DNA of 64,000 bases, taken from the NCBI GenBank assembly GCA_018001015.1, contig JAGNIV010000018.1, positions 1 to 64,000 on the forward strand, in the 5' to 3' direction. The position numbers and the translations under genes were made by a program. This DNA is from Phenylobacterium sp. (lineage in GTDB: Bacteria; Pseudomonadota; Alphaproteobacteria; Caulobacterales; Caulobacteraceae). A model generated the notes under the pieces. The model was not told where the DNA came from and searched no databases. It was given only the letters and a program-made list of their open reading frames with translations. Below are positions 12,623-21,890 of the stretch, piece after piece. Positions within the stretch are counted from its first letter, which is position 1, and each line of letters begins with the position of its first letter.

Positions 12623-15009
12623 GCCGGCTTGCTGATCTGATGTGGCGGCTTCGACCGCAGGTCGGCCTGGCGGCGGTGGCGGCCGGGGTCTGGCTCGCCA
12701 TGATGACCGGCGCGCTGACGCCGATCGAGGATGGACTGGCCACCCTGCGCTTCAAGGCCCTACAGCGGGCGCCCAGCCATCAGATCACCGTTGTCGAGAT
12801 CGACGTGCCCAGCCTAAGGGCCGCCGGGCGCTGGCCGTGGGGCCGGGATCGGTTCGCAACCGCCATCGGCAACCTGCAGGCCGCGGGCGCCAAGGTGGTG
12901 GCCTTCGACGTCGACTTCAGCGCCAACGCGACCGCGGCCACCGACAAGGCCCTGGCCGAGGCCATCGGCGCCCGGCCCGGCTCGGTCATCCTGCCGACCT
13001 TCGTCCAGCCCGAGCGGCGCCCGGACGGCGGCGTCCGCCTGGTGGAAACCTCACCCCTGCGCGGTCTCTCGACCGAAGCCCTGCTGGCCAGCGTCAACGT
13101 TCCCATCGACTCCGACGGCCGCGTGCGGCGCTACACCTACGGCTTTGGTGTCGACGAGACCTATCGCCCCTCGATGGGCGCGTCTCTGGCGCAGGCCCCG
13201 CAGCAGCGGCGCGACAGCTTTCTGATCGACTATAGCGCCAAGCTTGGCGAGATCGATCACCTGAGCTTCGAGGATGTCTTCCGCAACCGGTTCGACCCGA
13301 GACTTGTTCGCGGGCGGTCCATCCTGATCGGGGCCACCGCCCTGGAGCTCGGCGACGAGTTCGCGACGCCTCCGGCCGGCACGGTCAATGGAGTCTATCT
13401 TCACGCCCTGGCGTTCGAGAATCTGACCAGTGGGCGGGCCCTGACGGCGCCGCCCGCCTGGATGACCTACGGCCTGGCCTGTCTGCTGATCCTCTTTCTG
13501 CGGGCCGACCGCGAGCCCTCGCTTCGCAGGCTTTCGCGTCGCCACGCGACGGTGGGGGTCGGCCTGGTGGCTCTGCCCATCCTGCTTCAGAACTTGGCCC
13601 CGATAAGTCTCTCGGTGGCGCCGCTGCTGGCGGCCCAACTGCTGTGCCTGCTGTGGGCGACCCAAGCCGAGCTCGCGCGCCGCGCCCGGTCGATCATCGC
13701 CGAGCGCGAGGCGGGCCTGCTGCACCAAGCCATGCACGAACCCGAGACCGGCCTGCCCAACCGCCGGGCCCTCTTGCTGGATATCGGTTCACACATGCAG
13801 GGCGACCAGACTGACGCCGTCGCCGTCGTGGCCATCGGCATCGACCGCTTTCCCACCATGCGCGGGGCCATCGGCTACAGCCTATCCAACCTGATCGTGC
13901 GCGGCGTCGCAGCCCGGCTCGAGGCCATCTGCGGCGACGTCCAGGTCGCCCACCTGTCCACCTCGGTTATCGGCCTGGTTCTGCGCCGCGCCGACACCGA
14001 AACCTTGCTGGCCGACCTGAAGCGGATCGAAGACCTGGATCCTGGCCACGAGGTGGCGGGCCACCCGGTGGACGCCTTCGTCAAGCTGGGCGTTTCGCAC
14101 CGGACCTCCCAGGAGGACGAGGCCGAGCGGCTGCTGGAAAACGCCGCCCTCGCCCTGGACGAAGCTCGCCGCTTGAACTGGCGCGTGGTGACCTTCGAGG
14201 CCGAGACCTACGCCGACCCCACGTCGAACCTCGCCCTGATGACGGAGATGCGTCGGGGATTGCAGGCAGGCGAGATCAGCCTGCACTACCAGCCGAAGCT
14301 GACCACCGCCGACGGCGGCGTGCATGGTGTGGAGGCCCTGATCCGCTGGAAGCATCCGGTTCGGGGAAACATCCCGCCCGACAGCTTCATCGGTGTCGCC
14401 GAGGAAACCGGTAACATCCGCGAGCTGACAGAGTGGACCCTGGAGCGCGCGCTGGCCGATCGCGCGGCCCTGAGCGCCTCAGGCCAGGATCTGATCGTCT
14501 CGGTGAACATTTCCGGGCGTCTGCTGGCCGATCGCAGCTTCTGCGACCATGTCCAGGCCATGGTGGCGGGCCGCGACCACGGCCTGTGCCTGGAAATCAC
14601 CGAAACGGCCGTGATCGAGAACCCGACCGCGGCGACGGCGTCCATCGCCGCCTTCCGAGCGGCCGGCCTGAAGGTGTCCATCGACGACTACGGGATCGGC
14701 CTGTCGTCGCTCTCCTACCTGAAGATGCTCGAAGCCGACGAACTGAAGATCGACAAGTCGCTGGTGGTGGCCGTGGCCGAGAGCCAGCGCGACCGGTTGA
14801 TCCTGAAATCCACCATCGACCTGGCTCACAGCCTGGGCATGAGCGTCGTCGCCGAGGGCGTGGAGACCCACGAGGTCCAGGCCGCGCTCGCCCTGCTCGG
14901 CTGCGACGCCGTCCAAGGCTATCTGATCTCCCGTCCTGTCCCCCTGGACGATCTGCGCGCGTTCCTGGCGGCCTGGGGCCAAGCCCCAGACCTCGCCGCG
15001 ACCGGCTAG
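12619..15009 (+). CDS. CHASE2 sensor with degenerate GGDEF and intact EAL domain (c-di-GMP phosphodiesterase)
   Basis: The protein has 796 residues and a GTG start overlapping the FecR-gene stop. A first membrane helix is followed by an extracytoplasmic CHASE2 domain (about 35-270, with V-V-E-I-D and GRWPWGRDRFA). Further helices lie at about 280-350. A GGDEF-like domain (370-525) has lost its signature, reading HLSTS near residue 443. The EAL domain (535-785) retains EALIRW, the Asn of VSVNIS, EITE, DDYGIG, KIDKS, VAEGVE and QGY, all the metal and catalytic positions. It should therefore degrade c-di-GMP in response to a periplasmic signal. The FecR-domain protein encoded just upstream is the obvious candidate partner. 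It converges with argJ, sharing a CTAG. Confidence 0.92.
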   Translation: MSRLADLMWRLRPQVGLAAVAAGVWLAMMTGALTPIEDGLATLRFKALQRAPSHQITVVEIDVPSLRAAGRWPWGRDRFATAIGNLQAAGAKVVAFDVDFSANATAATDKALAEAIGARPGSVILPTFVQPERRPDGGVRLVETSPLRGLSTEALLASVNVPIDSDGRVRRYTYGFGVDETYRPSMGASLAQAPQQRRDSFLIDYSAKLGEIDHLSFEDVFRNRFDPRLVRGRSILIGATALELGDEFATPPAGTVNGVYLHALAFENLTSGRALTAPPAWMTYGLACLLILFLRADREPSLRRLSRRHATVGVGLVALPILLQNLAPISLSVAPLLAAQLLCLLWATQAELARRARSIIAEREAGLLHQAMHEPETGLPNRRALLLDIGSHMQGDQTDAVAVVAIGIDRFPTMRGAIGYSLSNLIVRGVAARLEAICGDVQVAHLSTSVIGLVLRRADTETLLADLKRIEDLDPGHEVAGHPVDAFVKLGVSHRTSQEDEAERLLENAALALDEARRLNWRVVTFEAETYADPTSNLALMTEMRRGLQAGEISLHYQPKLTTADGGVHGVEALIRWKHPVRGNIPPDSFIGVAEETGNIRELTEWTLERALADRAALSASGQDLIVSVNISGRLLADRSFCDHVQAMVAGRDHGLCLEITETAVIENPTAATASIAAFRAAGLKVSIDDYGIGLSSLSYLKMLEADELKIDKSLVVAVAESQRDRLILKSTIDLAHSLGMSVVAEGVETHEVQAALALLGCDAVQGYLISRPVPLDDLRAFLAAWGQAPDLAATG

Positions 15010-16448
15010 CTTCGGTAGTCGCCGTTAATGGCGACGTACTGCTTGGTGAGGTCGCAGGTCCAGACGGTGGCCGTGCCGCGACCGACGCCGACGTCGACGC
15101 TGACCTCCAGCTCCTGGTTCTTCATGTAGGCGCTCATCTTGGCCTCGTCGTAGGTGGGCGAGATGAGGCCGTCCTGGGCGGCGATCAGCGGCCCGAACTG
15201 GATCTTCACCCGGTCACGGTCGATGGGTTCGTCGGCGCGGCCGATGGCCATGGCGATGCGGCCCCAGTTGGCGTCCTCGCCGGCGAAGGCGGTCTTCACC
15301 AGCGGGCTCTCGGCGATGGTGCGGGCGATCTTGCGGGCCGAGGCCGGGCTCTCGGCGCCGGTGACGCTGATCTTGACGAACTTGCTGGCCCCCTCCCCGT
15401 CGCGGACCAGTTGCAGCGCCAGGTCCAGCAGCACGGCCTCCAGCTTCTCACGGAAGTCGGCCAGGCGCTTGTCGCCGGCGCGGCTGATATTGGGCGCAGA
15501 AGACTGGCCGGTGGCGAACAGCAGCAGGGTGTCGTTGGTGGAACGGTCGCCGTCCACGGTCACGCAGTTGAAGGTGGTGCGCGTGTAGAGGCTGGCGAGC
15601 GTCTGCAGGGCGGCGGGCGAGATGGCGGCGTCGGTGGCCACGAAGGCCAGCATGGTGGCCATGTCCGGGGCGATCATGCCCGAGCCCTTGCAGATGCCGG
15701 CGATCTTCACCTTCTCGCCATCGATCACCGCCTCGGCATAGGCGCCCTTGGCGAAGGTGTCGGTGGTCATGATGGCGCGCGCCGCGCCGGCCCAGTTGTC
15801 GTCGGTGAGCCGGGTCTCGATGTCGGAGAGGCGCTGGGTGATCTTGGCGTCGTCCAGCAGCACGCCGATGACTCCGGTGGAGGCCACCATCACGTCGCGC
15901 TGCCGGCAGTCGAAGCGCTTGGCCACGGCCGAGGCCACCCGGCGCACCGCGTCGGCGCCCGGCTTGCCGGTGAAGGAGTTGGCGCAGCCGGCGTTGACCA
16001 CCAGGGCGCGCGCATCGGCGCCCTTGGACATCTCCAGATGCTTCTTGCACCAGTCCACCGGCGCCGAGCCGATGCCGTGGCGGGTGAAGACGCCGGCCGC
16101 CGAGGTTCCCTTGGCGAACCGCATCACCAGCAGGTCGTCGCGCTCGTGCTTGTAGAAGCCGGCCCGGGCGGTGGCGATCTGTACGCCGGCGATGGGCGGG
16201 ATCTTCGGGAAGGGCACGGCAAGGGGGGAGACCGGCAGGGCGCCCTTGGCCGGGGCCGGTGCGGCGGCGGCGGCGGCCTGGGGCTGCTTGTCAGCGCGCT
16301 TGAGGGCGGCGCGGGCGCGCTCGATGGTCTGACCCACCACCTCCACGGGCTTGGCGGCGACCTCCATGGCGATGGCGGCGGGGGTCTTGGCGGCGGGCTT
16401 GGCGGCGGGCTTCTTGGCGGCCGGAGGCTTGGCGGGCGGGCGGGTCAT
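15006..16448 (-). CDS. argJ: Bifunctional glutamate N-acetyltransferase/amino-acid acetyltransferase
   Basis: The protein has 480 residues. The ArgJ fold starts near residue 70 and the self-cleavage/nucleophile Thr lies in G-M-I-A-P-D-M-A-T-M-L (Thr265), where the precursor splits into alpha and beta chains. ArgJ transfers acetyl from N-acetylornithine to glutamate, and sometimes from acetyl-CoA, in the cyclic arginine pathway. The first 70 residues are an unusual Ala/Lys/Pro-rich extension (PPAAKKPAAKPAAKTPAA). The ATG at 16448 is supported by its ATGA overlap with the parvulin gene stop. The gene is convergent with the CHASE2-EAL gene; the two stops share the palindrome CTAG at 15006-15009. 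Confidence 0.94.
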   Translation of the reverse strand: MTRPPAKPPAAKKPAAKPAAKTPAAIAMEVAAKPVEVVGQTIERARAALKRADKQPQAAAAAAPAPAKGALPVSPLAVPFPKIPPIAGVQIATARAGFYKHERDDLLVMRFAKGTSAAGVFTRHGIGSAPVDWCKKHLEMSKGADARALVVNAGCANSFTGKPGADAVRRVASAVAKRFDCRQRDVMVASTGVIGVLLDDAKITQRLSDIETRLTDDNWAGAARAIMTTDTFAKGAYAEAVIDGEKVKIAGICKGSGMIAPDMATMLAFVATDAAISPAALQTLASLYTRTTFNCVTVDGDRSTNDTLLLFATGQSSAPNISRAGDKRLADFREKLEAVLLDLALQLVRDGEGASKFVKISVTGAESPASARKIARTIAESPLVKTAFAGEDANWGRIAMAIGRADEPIDRDRVKIQFGPLIAAQDGLISPTYDEAKMSAYMKNQELEVSVDVGVGRGTATVWTCDLTKQYVAINGDYRS

Positions 16449-17476
16449 GGCTTGGCCGTCGGGGCTGCGGGTTGGGCGGGAGCCTTGGCGGCGGGCGCGA
16501 TGGCGGCGGGCTTGGCGCCGGCCACCGGTGGGGTCGCCGGGACGGCGGACGCGCCGGGCGCGGCCGGCGGGGCGTTGGCCGGCTCCTTGGGCTGGCCGGG
16601 CACGTCCTGGGGCGGGCGGATCAGGGTCTGGATCTTGGAGCGGGCGCGCAGTTTCTCCAGCAGGTCGCGGACCTGGTCATAGGTCAGGAAGCGGACGATC
16701 TGCGGCCGGGCGGCCTCCAGGGTTATGGGTTGCTCCAGGCGCCGGTCCTCGACCTTGACCAGGGCCCAGCCGCCGTCCACCTCGAAGGGGCCGACGATCT
16801 GGCCGGGCTTGGCCACCTTCAGGTTGGCGTCATAGGCCTCGGGCATGACGTCGGTGGTGAAGTAGCCGAGATCGCCGCCGTTGAAGCGGGTGGCGGCGTC
16901 GGTGGACCGCTCCATGGCCAGGGCCTCGAAGGAGGCGCCGGTGGCCAGCAGCTTCTTGACCGCGTCGGCCTCGGCCAGGCTGGCCAGGACGATCTGGCGG
17001 GCCTTGAGCTCCTCGGACTGCTTGGCGAGCTTCAGCTGCTCCTGATAGAGGCCGCGGATGGCGTTCTCGTTGACGGCGTCGGAGACGGTGCTCTCCACCA
17101 GCATGTCGCCCAGGATACGCTCGCGGGCGGCGGCCAGGCGGCGCTGGGCGGCGGGGTCCTTGTCCAGCTTGCGCTTGAGCGCCTCGCTGGCCAGCAGCTT
17201 CTGGTCCACCACCTCGTCCATCACCCGGCGGAACAGGTCCGAAGAGACATCCAAGGGCTCCCCCTCGCCGATCAGGCCCTGGGCCACCGCCTCGCGTTTG
17301 ACGTCGGAGGCCCAGACCGTGCGGCCGTCCACCTTGGCCACCGCGGCGTCGCCCGGTTCGGGAGGATGTTCCGCGCCGGGGCCCTTCCCGCAGGAAGCGA
17401 GTATCAGAGTCGCGGCCAGCACGACAATCATCGTGCGGACCGGGTGCGAAATGCGGGTGAAACTTCCCAGCGCCAT
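16445..17476 (-). CDS. Parvulin-type peptidyl-prolyl isomerase lipoprotein
   Basis: The protein has 343 residues. ATG 17476 is chosen because it gives a lipoprotein signal with lipobox L-A-S-C (TLILASCGKG); in-frame residues upstream do not fit a signal. A SurA/PrsA-like helical N-terminus (VAKVDGRTVWASDVKRE) precedes a parvulin domain (KARQIVLAS, FEALAMERSTD, GGDLGYFTTDVMPEAY, VGPFEVDGGWALVKVEDRR). It probably folds exported proteins in the periplasm. The C-terminus is an Ala/Pro-rich tail of about 50 residues. It overlaps argJ by four bases and reads divergently from the thiolase gene. From memory, parvulin-argJ next to secA is a conserved Caulobacter order. Confidence 0.88.
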   Translation of the reverse strand: MALGSFTRISHPVRTMIVVLAATLILASCGKGPGAEHPPEPGDAAVAKVDGRTVWASDVKREAVAQGLIGEGEPLDVSSDLFRRVMDEVVDQKLLASEALKRKLDKDPAAQRRLAAARERILGDMLVESTVSDAVNENAIRGLYQEQLKLAKQSEELKARQIVLASLAEADAVKKLLATGASFEALAMERSTDAATRFNGGDLGYFTTDVMPEAYDANLKVAKPGQIVGPFEVDGGWALVKVEDRRLEQPITLEAARPQIVRFLTYDQVRDLLEKLRARSKIQTLIRPPQDVPGQPKEPANAPPAAPGASAVPATPPVAGAKPAAIAPAAKAPAQPAAPTAKP

Positions 17477-17625
17477 AGACCATACCTCGAAGTCGAAATG
17501 CCGGGGGTCCAGCCGTCCCGCTCTAGCCATTTACGCCACGGGATGCAAAGGTCGCCGCCGATCTAAACCTGCGCGGCCCAACCATTCAGGCTGACGTGGT
17601 CCATTTTCCGGGAGGATATATTTTC

Positions 17626-18801
17626 ATGACGCGTGAAGCCGTAATCGTTTCCTATGCCCGCACGGGCCTGGCCAAGTCGGGTCGCGGGGGCTTCAACATG
17701 ACGCCCACCATGACCATGGGCGCCCACGCGGTGAAGCACGCGGTGGCCAAGTCCGGTCTCGACGCCTCGGCGATCGAAGACTGCATCATCGGCAACGTGG
17801 CGCATGGCGCCGGCAACCTCGGCCGCCAGGTGGCCCTGCTGGCCGGCATGCCCATCACCACCTCGGGCGTCACCGTCAACCGCTTCTGCTCCTCGGGGCT
17901 GAACACCATCGCGACGGCCGCCAACTACGTGCGCAACGACGGCGCCGACGCGGTCGTGGCCGGCGGCGTTGAAAGCCTCTCCTTCCCCGGCGGCGGCGGT
18001 TCGCGCGAGAACAACGATCCGGCCCTGTTCCAACAGTATCCCGGCGTCTTCATGCCGATGATCGACACCGCCGACATCGTGGCCGAGCGCTACAAGGTCA
18101 GCCGCGAATCCCAGGACGAGTACAGCCTGGAATCGCAACTCCGCATGGCCGCCGCCCAACAGGCCGGCAAGTTCAAGGACGAGATCGTCCCCTTGAAGAC
18201 CAAGATGAAGGTCGTCAACAAGGAGACGAAGGAAGAGTCCATCGTCGACTTCGTGGTCGACAAGGACGAGTGCAACCGTCCCGACACCACCCTGGAAGGC
18301 CTGGCCAAGCTGAAGCCGGTCCGCGAGGGCGACAACAAGTTCATCACCGCCGGCAACGCCAGCCAGCTGTCGGACGGCGCCGCCGCCGTGGTGATCATGG
18401 ACTCCAAGGCCGCCGAAAAGGCCGGCCTGTCGCCGATGGGCGCCTTCAAGGGCTGGGCCGTCGCCGGTTGCGAGCCTGACGAAATGGGCATCGGCCCGGT
18501 GTTCGCGATCCCGCGCCTGCTGGAACGTCACGGCCTGAAGATCGACGACATCGACCTGTGGGAACTGAACGAGGCCTTCGCCTCCCAGTGCCTCTATTCC
18601 CGCGACAAGCTCGGCATCGATCCTGCGAAGTACAACGTCAACGGCGGTTCGATCGCCATCGGCCACCCCTACGGCATGACCGGCGCCCGTCTGGCCGGCC
18701 ACGTCCTGCAGGAAGGCAAGCGCCGGAACGCCAAGTGGGCTGTCGTGTCGATGTGCATCGGCGGCGGCATGGGCGCGGCGGGCCTGTTCGAAGTCTACTA
18801 A
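17626..18801 (+). CDS. Thiolase (acetyl-CoA C-acyltransferase)
   Basis: The protein has 391 residues. The start at ATG 17626 is set by a GGAGG at 17611-17615 and by M-T-R-E-A-V-I-V-S-Y. The nucleophile Cys88 lies in NRFCSSG; His347 lies in GGSIAIGHPYG and Cys377 in SMCIGGGMG, the complete thiolase-I/II active site. It should cleave 3-ketoacyl-CoA with CoA, or run in reverse. Partners (FadB-like, acyl-CoA dehydrogenase) are not adjacent. The gene lies alone between the parvulin-argJ pair and secA and ends in its own terminator. Confidence 0.94.
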   Translation: MTREAVIVSYARTGLAKSGRGGFNMTPTMTMGAHAVKHAVAKSGLDASAIEDCIIGNVAHGAGNLGRQVALLAGMPITTSGVTVNRFCSSGLNTIATAANYVRNDGADAVVAGGVESLSFPGGGGSRENNDPALFQQYPGVFMPMIDTADIVAERYKVSRESQDEYSLESQLRMAAAQQAGKFKDEIVPLKTKMKVVNKETKEESIVDFVVDKDECNRPDTTLEGLAKLKPVREGDNKFITAGNASQLSDGAAAVVIMDSKAAEKAGLSPMGAFKGWAVAGCEPDEMGIGPVFAIPRLLERHGLKIDDIDLWELNEAFASQCLYSRDKLGIDPAKYNVNGGSIAIGHPYGMTGARLAGHVLQEGKRRNAKWAVVSMCIGGGMGAAGLFEVY

Positions 18802-18825
18802 GCCCCCGAATTGAACGACCGGATC

Positions 18826-18855
18826 GGCCCTCCCCTCACAGGGAGGGCCTTTTCT
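18826..18855 (+). terminator. Rho-independent terminator after the thiolase
   Basis: GGCCCTCCC pairs with GGGAGGGCC across a six-base loop and is followed by TTTTCTTT, 24 bases after the stop. This is the clearest terminator in the window. Confidence 0.88.
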
Positions 18856-18903
18856 TTGGGCGAATCCCTAGCCTGAGCGTTAAGCCTGCTCACCCCAGCC
18901 GCG

Positions 18904-18932
18904 TTGACACTTGGTGGAGCGCTGCTTAAGTC
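18904..18932 (+). promoter_or_regulatory. Candidate promoter of secA
   Basis: A perfect TTGACA (18904-18909) is followed 16-17 bases later by TTAAGT/TAAGTC, a poor -10 element. It would place the transcript start near 18940, giving a leader of about 85 bases before the secA ATG. It lies after the thiolase terminator, so secA appears to be transcribed on its own. A GTTAAG about 25 bases further upstream was noted but no full CtrA site was seen. Confidence 0.4.
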
Positions 18933-19025
18933 TCGCGCGCCCTGAAAAGAGCGGAATTTCCGGGCAGGCGAAGAGTCCCGTGTGGCCGCCGCCGCCGCCC
19001 CGCATCATCCGGACGTCCCCCTCGC

Positions 19026-21788
19026 ATGCTCTTCCAACGGTTCTTCGGCTCTTCCAACGACCGCAAGGTCAAGGCCATGACGGCCCGCGTCGCGAAGATC
19101 AACGCGCTCGAACCTCAGATTCAGGCCCTGTCCGACGAGGCGCTGCGCGCCAAGACGACGGAGTTCAAGGCGCGCCTGGCCAAGGGCGAGACCCTGGACC
19201 AGCTGCTGGAGGAGGCCTTCGCCGTGGTGCGCGAGGCCGCCCGCCGGGTGCTGGGCCAACGCCACTTCGACGTGCAGTTGGTGGGGGGCATGGTCCTGCA
19301 CCAGGGCGGCATCGCCGAGATGCGCACCGGCGAAGGCAAGACCCTGGTCGCCACGGCGCCGGTCTATCTGAACGCGCTGACGGGCAAGGGCGTCCACGTC
19401 ATCACCGTCAACGACTATCTCGCCCAACTTCACGGCGACTGGATGGGCCAGGTCTACAGCTTCCTGGGCCTGACCAGCGGCAACATCGTGCATGGCCTGT
19501 CCCAGGGCCAGCGCCAGGCGGCCTACAACGCCGACATCACCTACGGCACCAACAACGAATTCGGCTTCGACTACCTTCGCGACAACCTGGTCTATGACGC
19601 CAGCGAGATGGTCCAGCGCGGCCACCACTTCGTGATCGTCGATGAGGTGGACTCCATCCTGATCGATGAGGCGCGCACGCCCCTAATCATCTCCGGGCCC
19701 ACCGAGGACCGCAGCGAGCTCTACAAGACCATCGACCTGCTGGTGAAGGAACTGATCAAGGACCCCACCACCTTCGATCATGACGAGAAGCAGAAGCAGG
19801 TCATCCTGACCGAGGAAGGCGCCGAGAAGATCGAGGACATCCTGATGTCCGGCGGTCATCTGGCCGAGGACTCGGCGGGCCTCTATGACGCCGCCAACGT
19901 CTCGATCGTCCACCATGTGAACCAGGCCCTGCGGGCCAACGTGCTCTACACCCGCGAGAAGGACTACATCGTCCGCTCGGGTGAGGTGATCCTGATCGAC
20001 GAGTTCACCGGCCGCATGATGCAGGGCCGCCGCCTGTCGGAGGGCCTGCACCAGGCCATCGAGGCCAAGGAAGGCGCCCACGTCCAGCCCGAGAACCAGA
20101 CGCTCGCCTCCGTCACCATCCAGAACTATTTCCGCCTCTATTCGAAGCTGTCGGGCATGACCGGCACGGCGACCACCGAGGCCCAGGAATTCGGCGACAT
20201 CTACAAGATGGACGTCCTGGAAATCCCGACGAACCGTCCGGTGGCGCGGATCGACGACGACGACGAGGTCTATCGCACCGAGGCCGAGAAAAACCTGGCC
20301 ATCCTCAAGCAGATCGAGGACTGCCACCTGCGCGGCCAGCCGATCCTGGTGGGCACCGTCTCCATCGAGAAGTCGGAGACCCTGTCGGACCTGCTGAAGG
20401 ACCACAAGTTCACCGACCCCAGCGGCAAGACCGTGAAGGGCGTGCCGCACAACGTGCTGAACGCCCGCTATCACGAGCAGGAAGCCCTGATCGTGGCCGA
20501 CGCGGGCATTCCCGGCGCGGTGACCATCGCCACCAACATGGCCGGCCGCGGCACCGACATCCAGCTGGGCGGCAACGTCGACATGCGGGTGCTGAAGTGG
20601 CGTGACGAGCAGCTGGGCCTGGGCATCGAGGTCACGCCCGAGATGGCCATCAAGCGCAAGGCCGAGATCGAGACCGAGATCGCCGACCTGAAGGTCCAGG
20701 CGCTGGCCGCCGGCGGCCTGTTCGTGCTGGGCACCGAGCGGCACGAAAGCCGCCGGATCGACAACCAGCTGCGCGGCCGCACCGGCCGTCAGGGCGACCC
20801 CGGTCACTCCAAGTTCTTCCTGTCCTGCGAGGACGACCTGCTGCGCATCTTCGCCGGCGAGCGTCTGGACGGGATCATGCGCACCTTCGGCGTCCAGGAA
20901 GGCGAGGCCATCACCCACAAGTGGCTGAACGGCGCCATCGCCACGGCCCAGAAGCGCGTCGAGCAGCGCAACTATGAGATCCGCAAGAACCTGCTGAAGT
21001 ACGACGACGTCGTGAACGACCAGCGCAAGGCGGTGTTCGAACAGCGCGCGGAGTTCATGGACGCCGCCGACCTGTCCGACGTCATCAACGAGATGCGCCA
21101 GGACACCATCGAGGACCTGGTCACCCGCCACCTGCCTCCCAAGGCCTATGCCGAGCAGTGGGATGTGGCCGGCCTGCACGAGCATGTCGTGGGCATGCTG
21201 GGCATGGACCTGCCGATCGCCGAGTGGGCGGCCGAGGATGGCATCGCCAACGAGGAAATTCAGGAACGCATCCAGAAGGCCGCCGACGCCCGCGCCGCCG
21301 AGCGCGAGGCCGCCGTCAGTCCGGAGCAGATGCGCAACATCGAGAAGAGCTTCCTGCTGCAGATGGTCGATCTGCAGTGGCGCGAGCACCTGATGCATCT
21401 GGACCACCTGCGCAACGTCATCGGCCTGCGCGGCTACGCCCAGCGCGATCCGCTGAACGAGTACAAGACCGAGGCCTTCTCGCTGTTCGAGAAGCTGCTG
21501 GTGGACCTGCGCCAGAACGTGACCCGCTGGCTGATGACGGTGGAGTTCAGCTACGCCGAGCCGGAAGAGCCCGCGCCGCTCTCCAACTATACCGAGGTCC
21601 ACGTCGACCCGCTGACCGGCGAGAACGCCGCCCTGATGGGCGCTCTGCCCGAAGGCCTGTCGGTGGAGCAGCGCGAAGCTCTTCCGGTCGCGGCGCTGCC
21701 GGAGGGCTGGCAACAGACCGGCCGCAACTCACCCTGCCCCTGCGGCTCAGGCAAGAAGTTCAAGCACTGCCACGGGACGCTCGTCTAG
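19026..21788 (+). CDS. secA: Preprotein translocase ATPase SecA
   Basis: The protein has 920 residues, full length. The DEAD-motor motifs are visible ([11 protein letters not shown] for Walker A, VDEVDS for Walker [15 protein letters not shown] and [10 protein letters not shown] in NBD2), plus the preprotein-binding and helical scaffold domains. The C-terminal zinc-binding SecB-interaction motif [16 protein letters not shown] is intact. SecA pushes unfolded exported proteins through SecYEG using ATP. The start ATG 19026 gives [13 protein letters not shown], the expected amphipathic N-terminus. The stop is followed at once by a full copy of the two-hairpin repeat. Confidence 0.97.
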   Translation: MLFQRFFGSSNDRKVKAMTARVAKINALEPQIQALSDEALRAKTTEFKARLAKGETLDQLLEEAFAVVREAARRVLGQRHFDVQLVGGMVLHQGGIAEMRTGEGKTLVATAPVYLNALTGKGVHVITVNDYLAQLHGDWMGQVYSFLGLTSGNIVHGLSQGQRQAAYNADITYGTNNEFGFDYLRDNLVYDASEMVQRGHHFVIVDEVDSILIDEARTPLIISGPTEDRSELYKTIDLLVKELIKDPTTFDHDEKQKQVILTEEGAEKIEDILMSGGHLAEDSAGLYDAANVSIVHHVNQALRANVLYTREKDYIVRSGEVILIDEFTGRMMQGRRLSEGLHQAIEAKEGAHVQPENQTLASVTIQNYFRLYSKLSGMTGTATTEAQEFGDIYKMDVLEIPTNRPVARIDDDDEVYRTEAEKNLAILKQIEDCHLRGQPILVGTVSIEKSETLSDLLKDHKFTDPSGKTVKGVPHNVLNARYHEQEALIVADAGIPGAVTIATNMAGRGTDIQLGGNVDMRVLKWRDEQLGLGIEVTPEMAIKRKAEIETEIADLKVQALAAGGLFVLGTERHESRRIDNQLRGRTGRQGDPGHSKFFLSCEDDLLRIFAGERLDGIMRTFGVQEGEAITHKWLNGAIATAQKRVEQRNYEIRKNLLKYDDVVNDQRKAVFEQRAEFMDAADLSDVINEMRQDTIEDLVTRHLPPKAYAEQWDVAGLHEHVVGMLGMDLPIAEWAAEDGIANEEIQERIQKAADARAAEREAAVSPEQMRNIEKSFLLQMVDLQWREHLMHLDHLRNVIGLRGYAQRDPLNEYKTEAFSLFEKLLVDLRQNVTRWLMTVEFSYAEPEEPAPLSNYTEVHVDPLTGENAALMGALPEGLSVEQREALPVAALPEGWQQTGRNSPCPCGSGKKFKHCHGTLV

Positions 21789-21890
21789 ATCACGATGCGC
21801 TCAGACGGAATCGTCTGAGCGTTGAGTCGTGCTCTGATTTCAAAATCCCAGAACCGGATTGAGGCTTCGAGAGAAGCCAACCGGCTCTAG
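21788..21890 (-). repeat. Two-hairpin dispersed repeat, full copy 1
   Basis: About 100 bases match, in inverted orientation, the copy at 49716-49819 over almost the whole length. It holds a 10-bp perfect stem CGCTCAGACG/CGTCTGAGCG with a four-base loop (21797-21820 region), a conserved link CTGATTTCAAA, and a second hairpin built on GGCTTC/GAAGCC nested in the CCGG arms and ending at CTCTAG. It starts at the secA stop codon and may act as its terminator. Confidence 0.8.

Noticed and set aside
11980-12755. Repetitive Pro/Leu/Phe and Arg/Cys-rich frames antisense to the Gly/Asn repeat region
   Set aside because: They are produced by the triplet repeat itself and lack ribosome sites; the sense strand has a signal peptide and FecR domain.
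19683-21713. Long open frame antisense to secA
   Set aside because: It is a GC-bias shadow of a fully conserved SecA; the translation is low-complexity with no motif.
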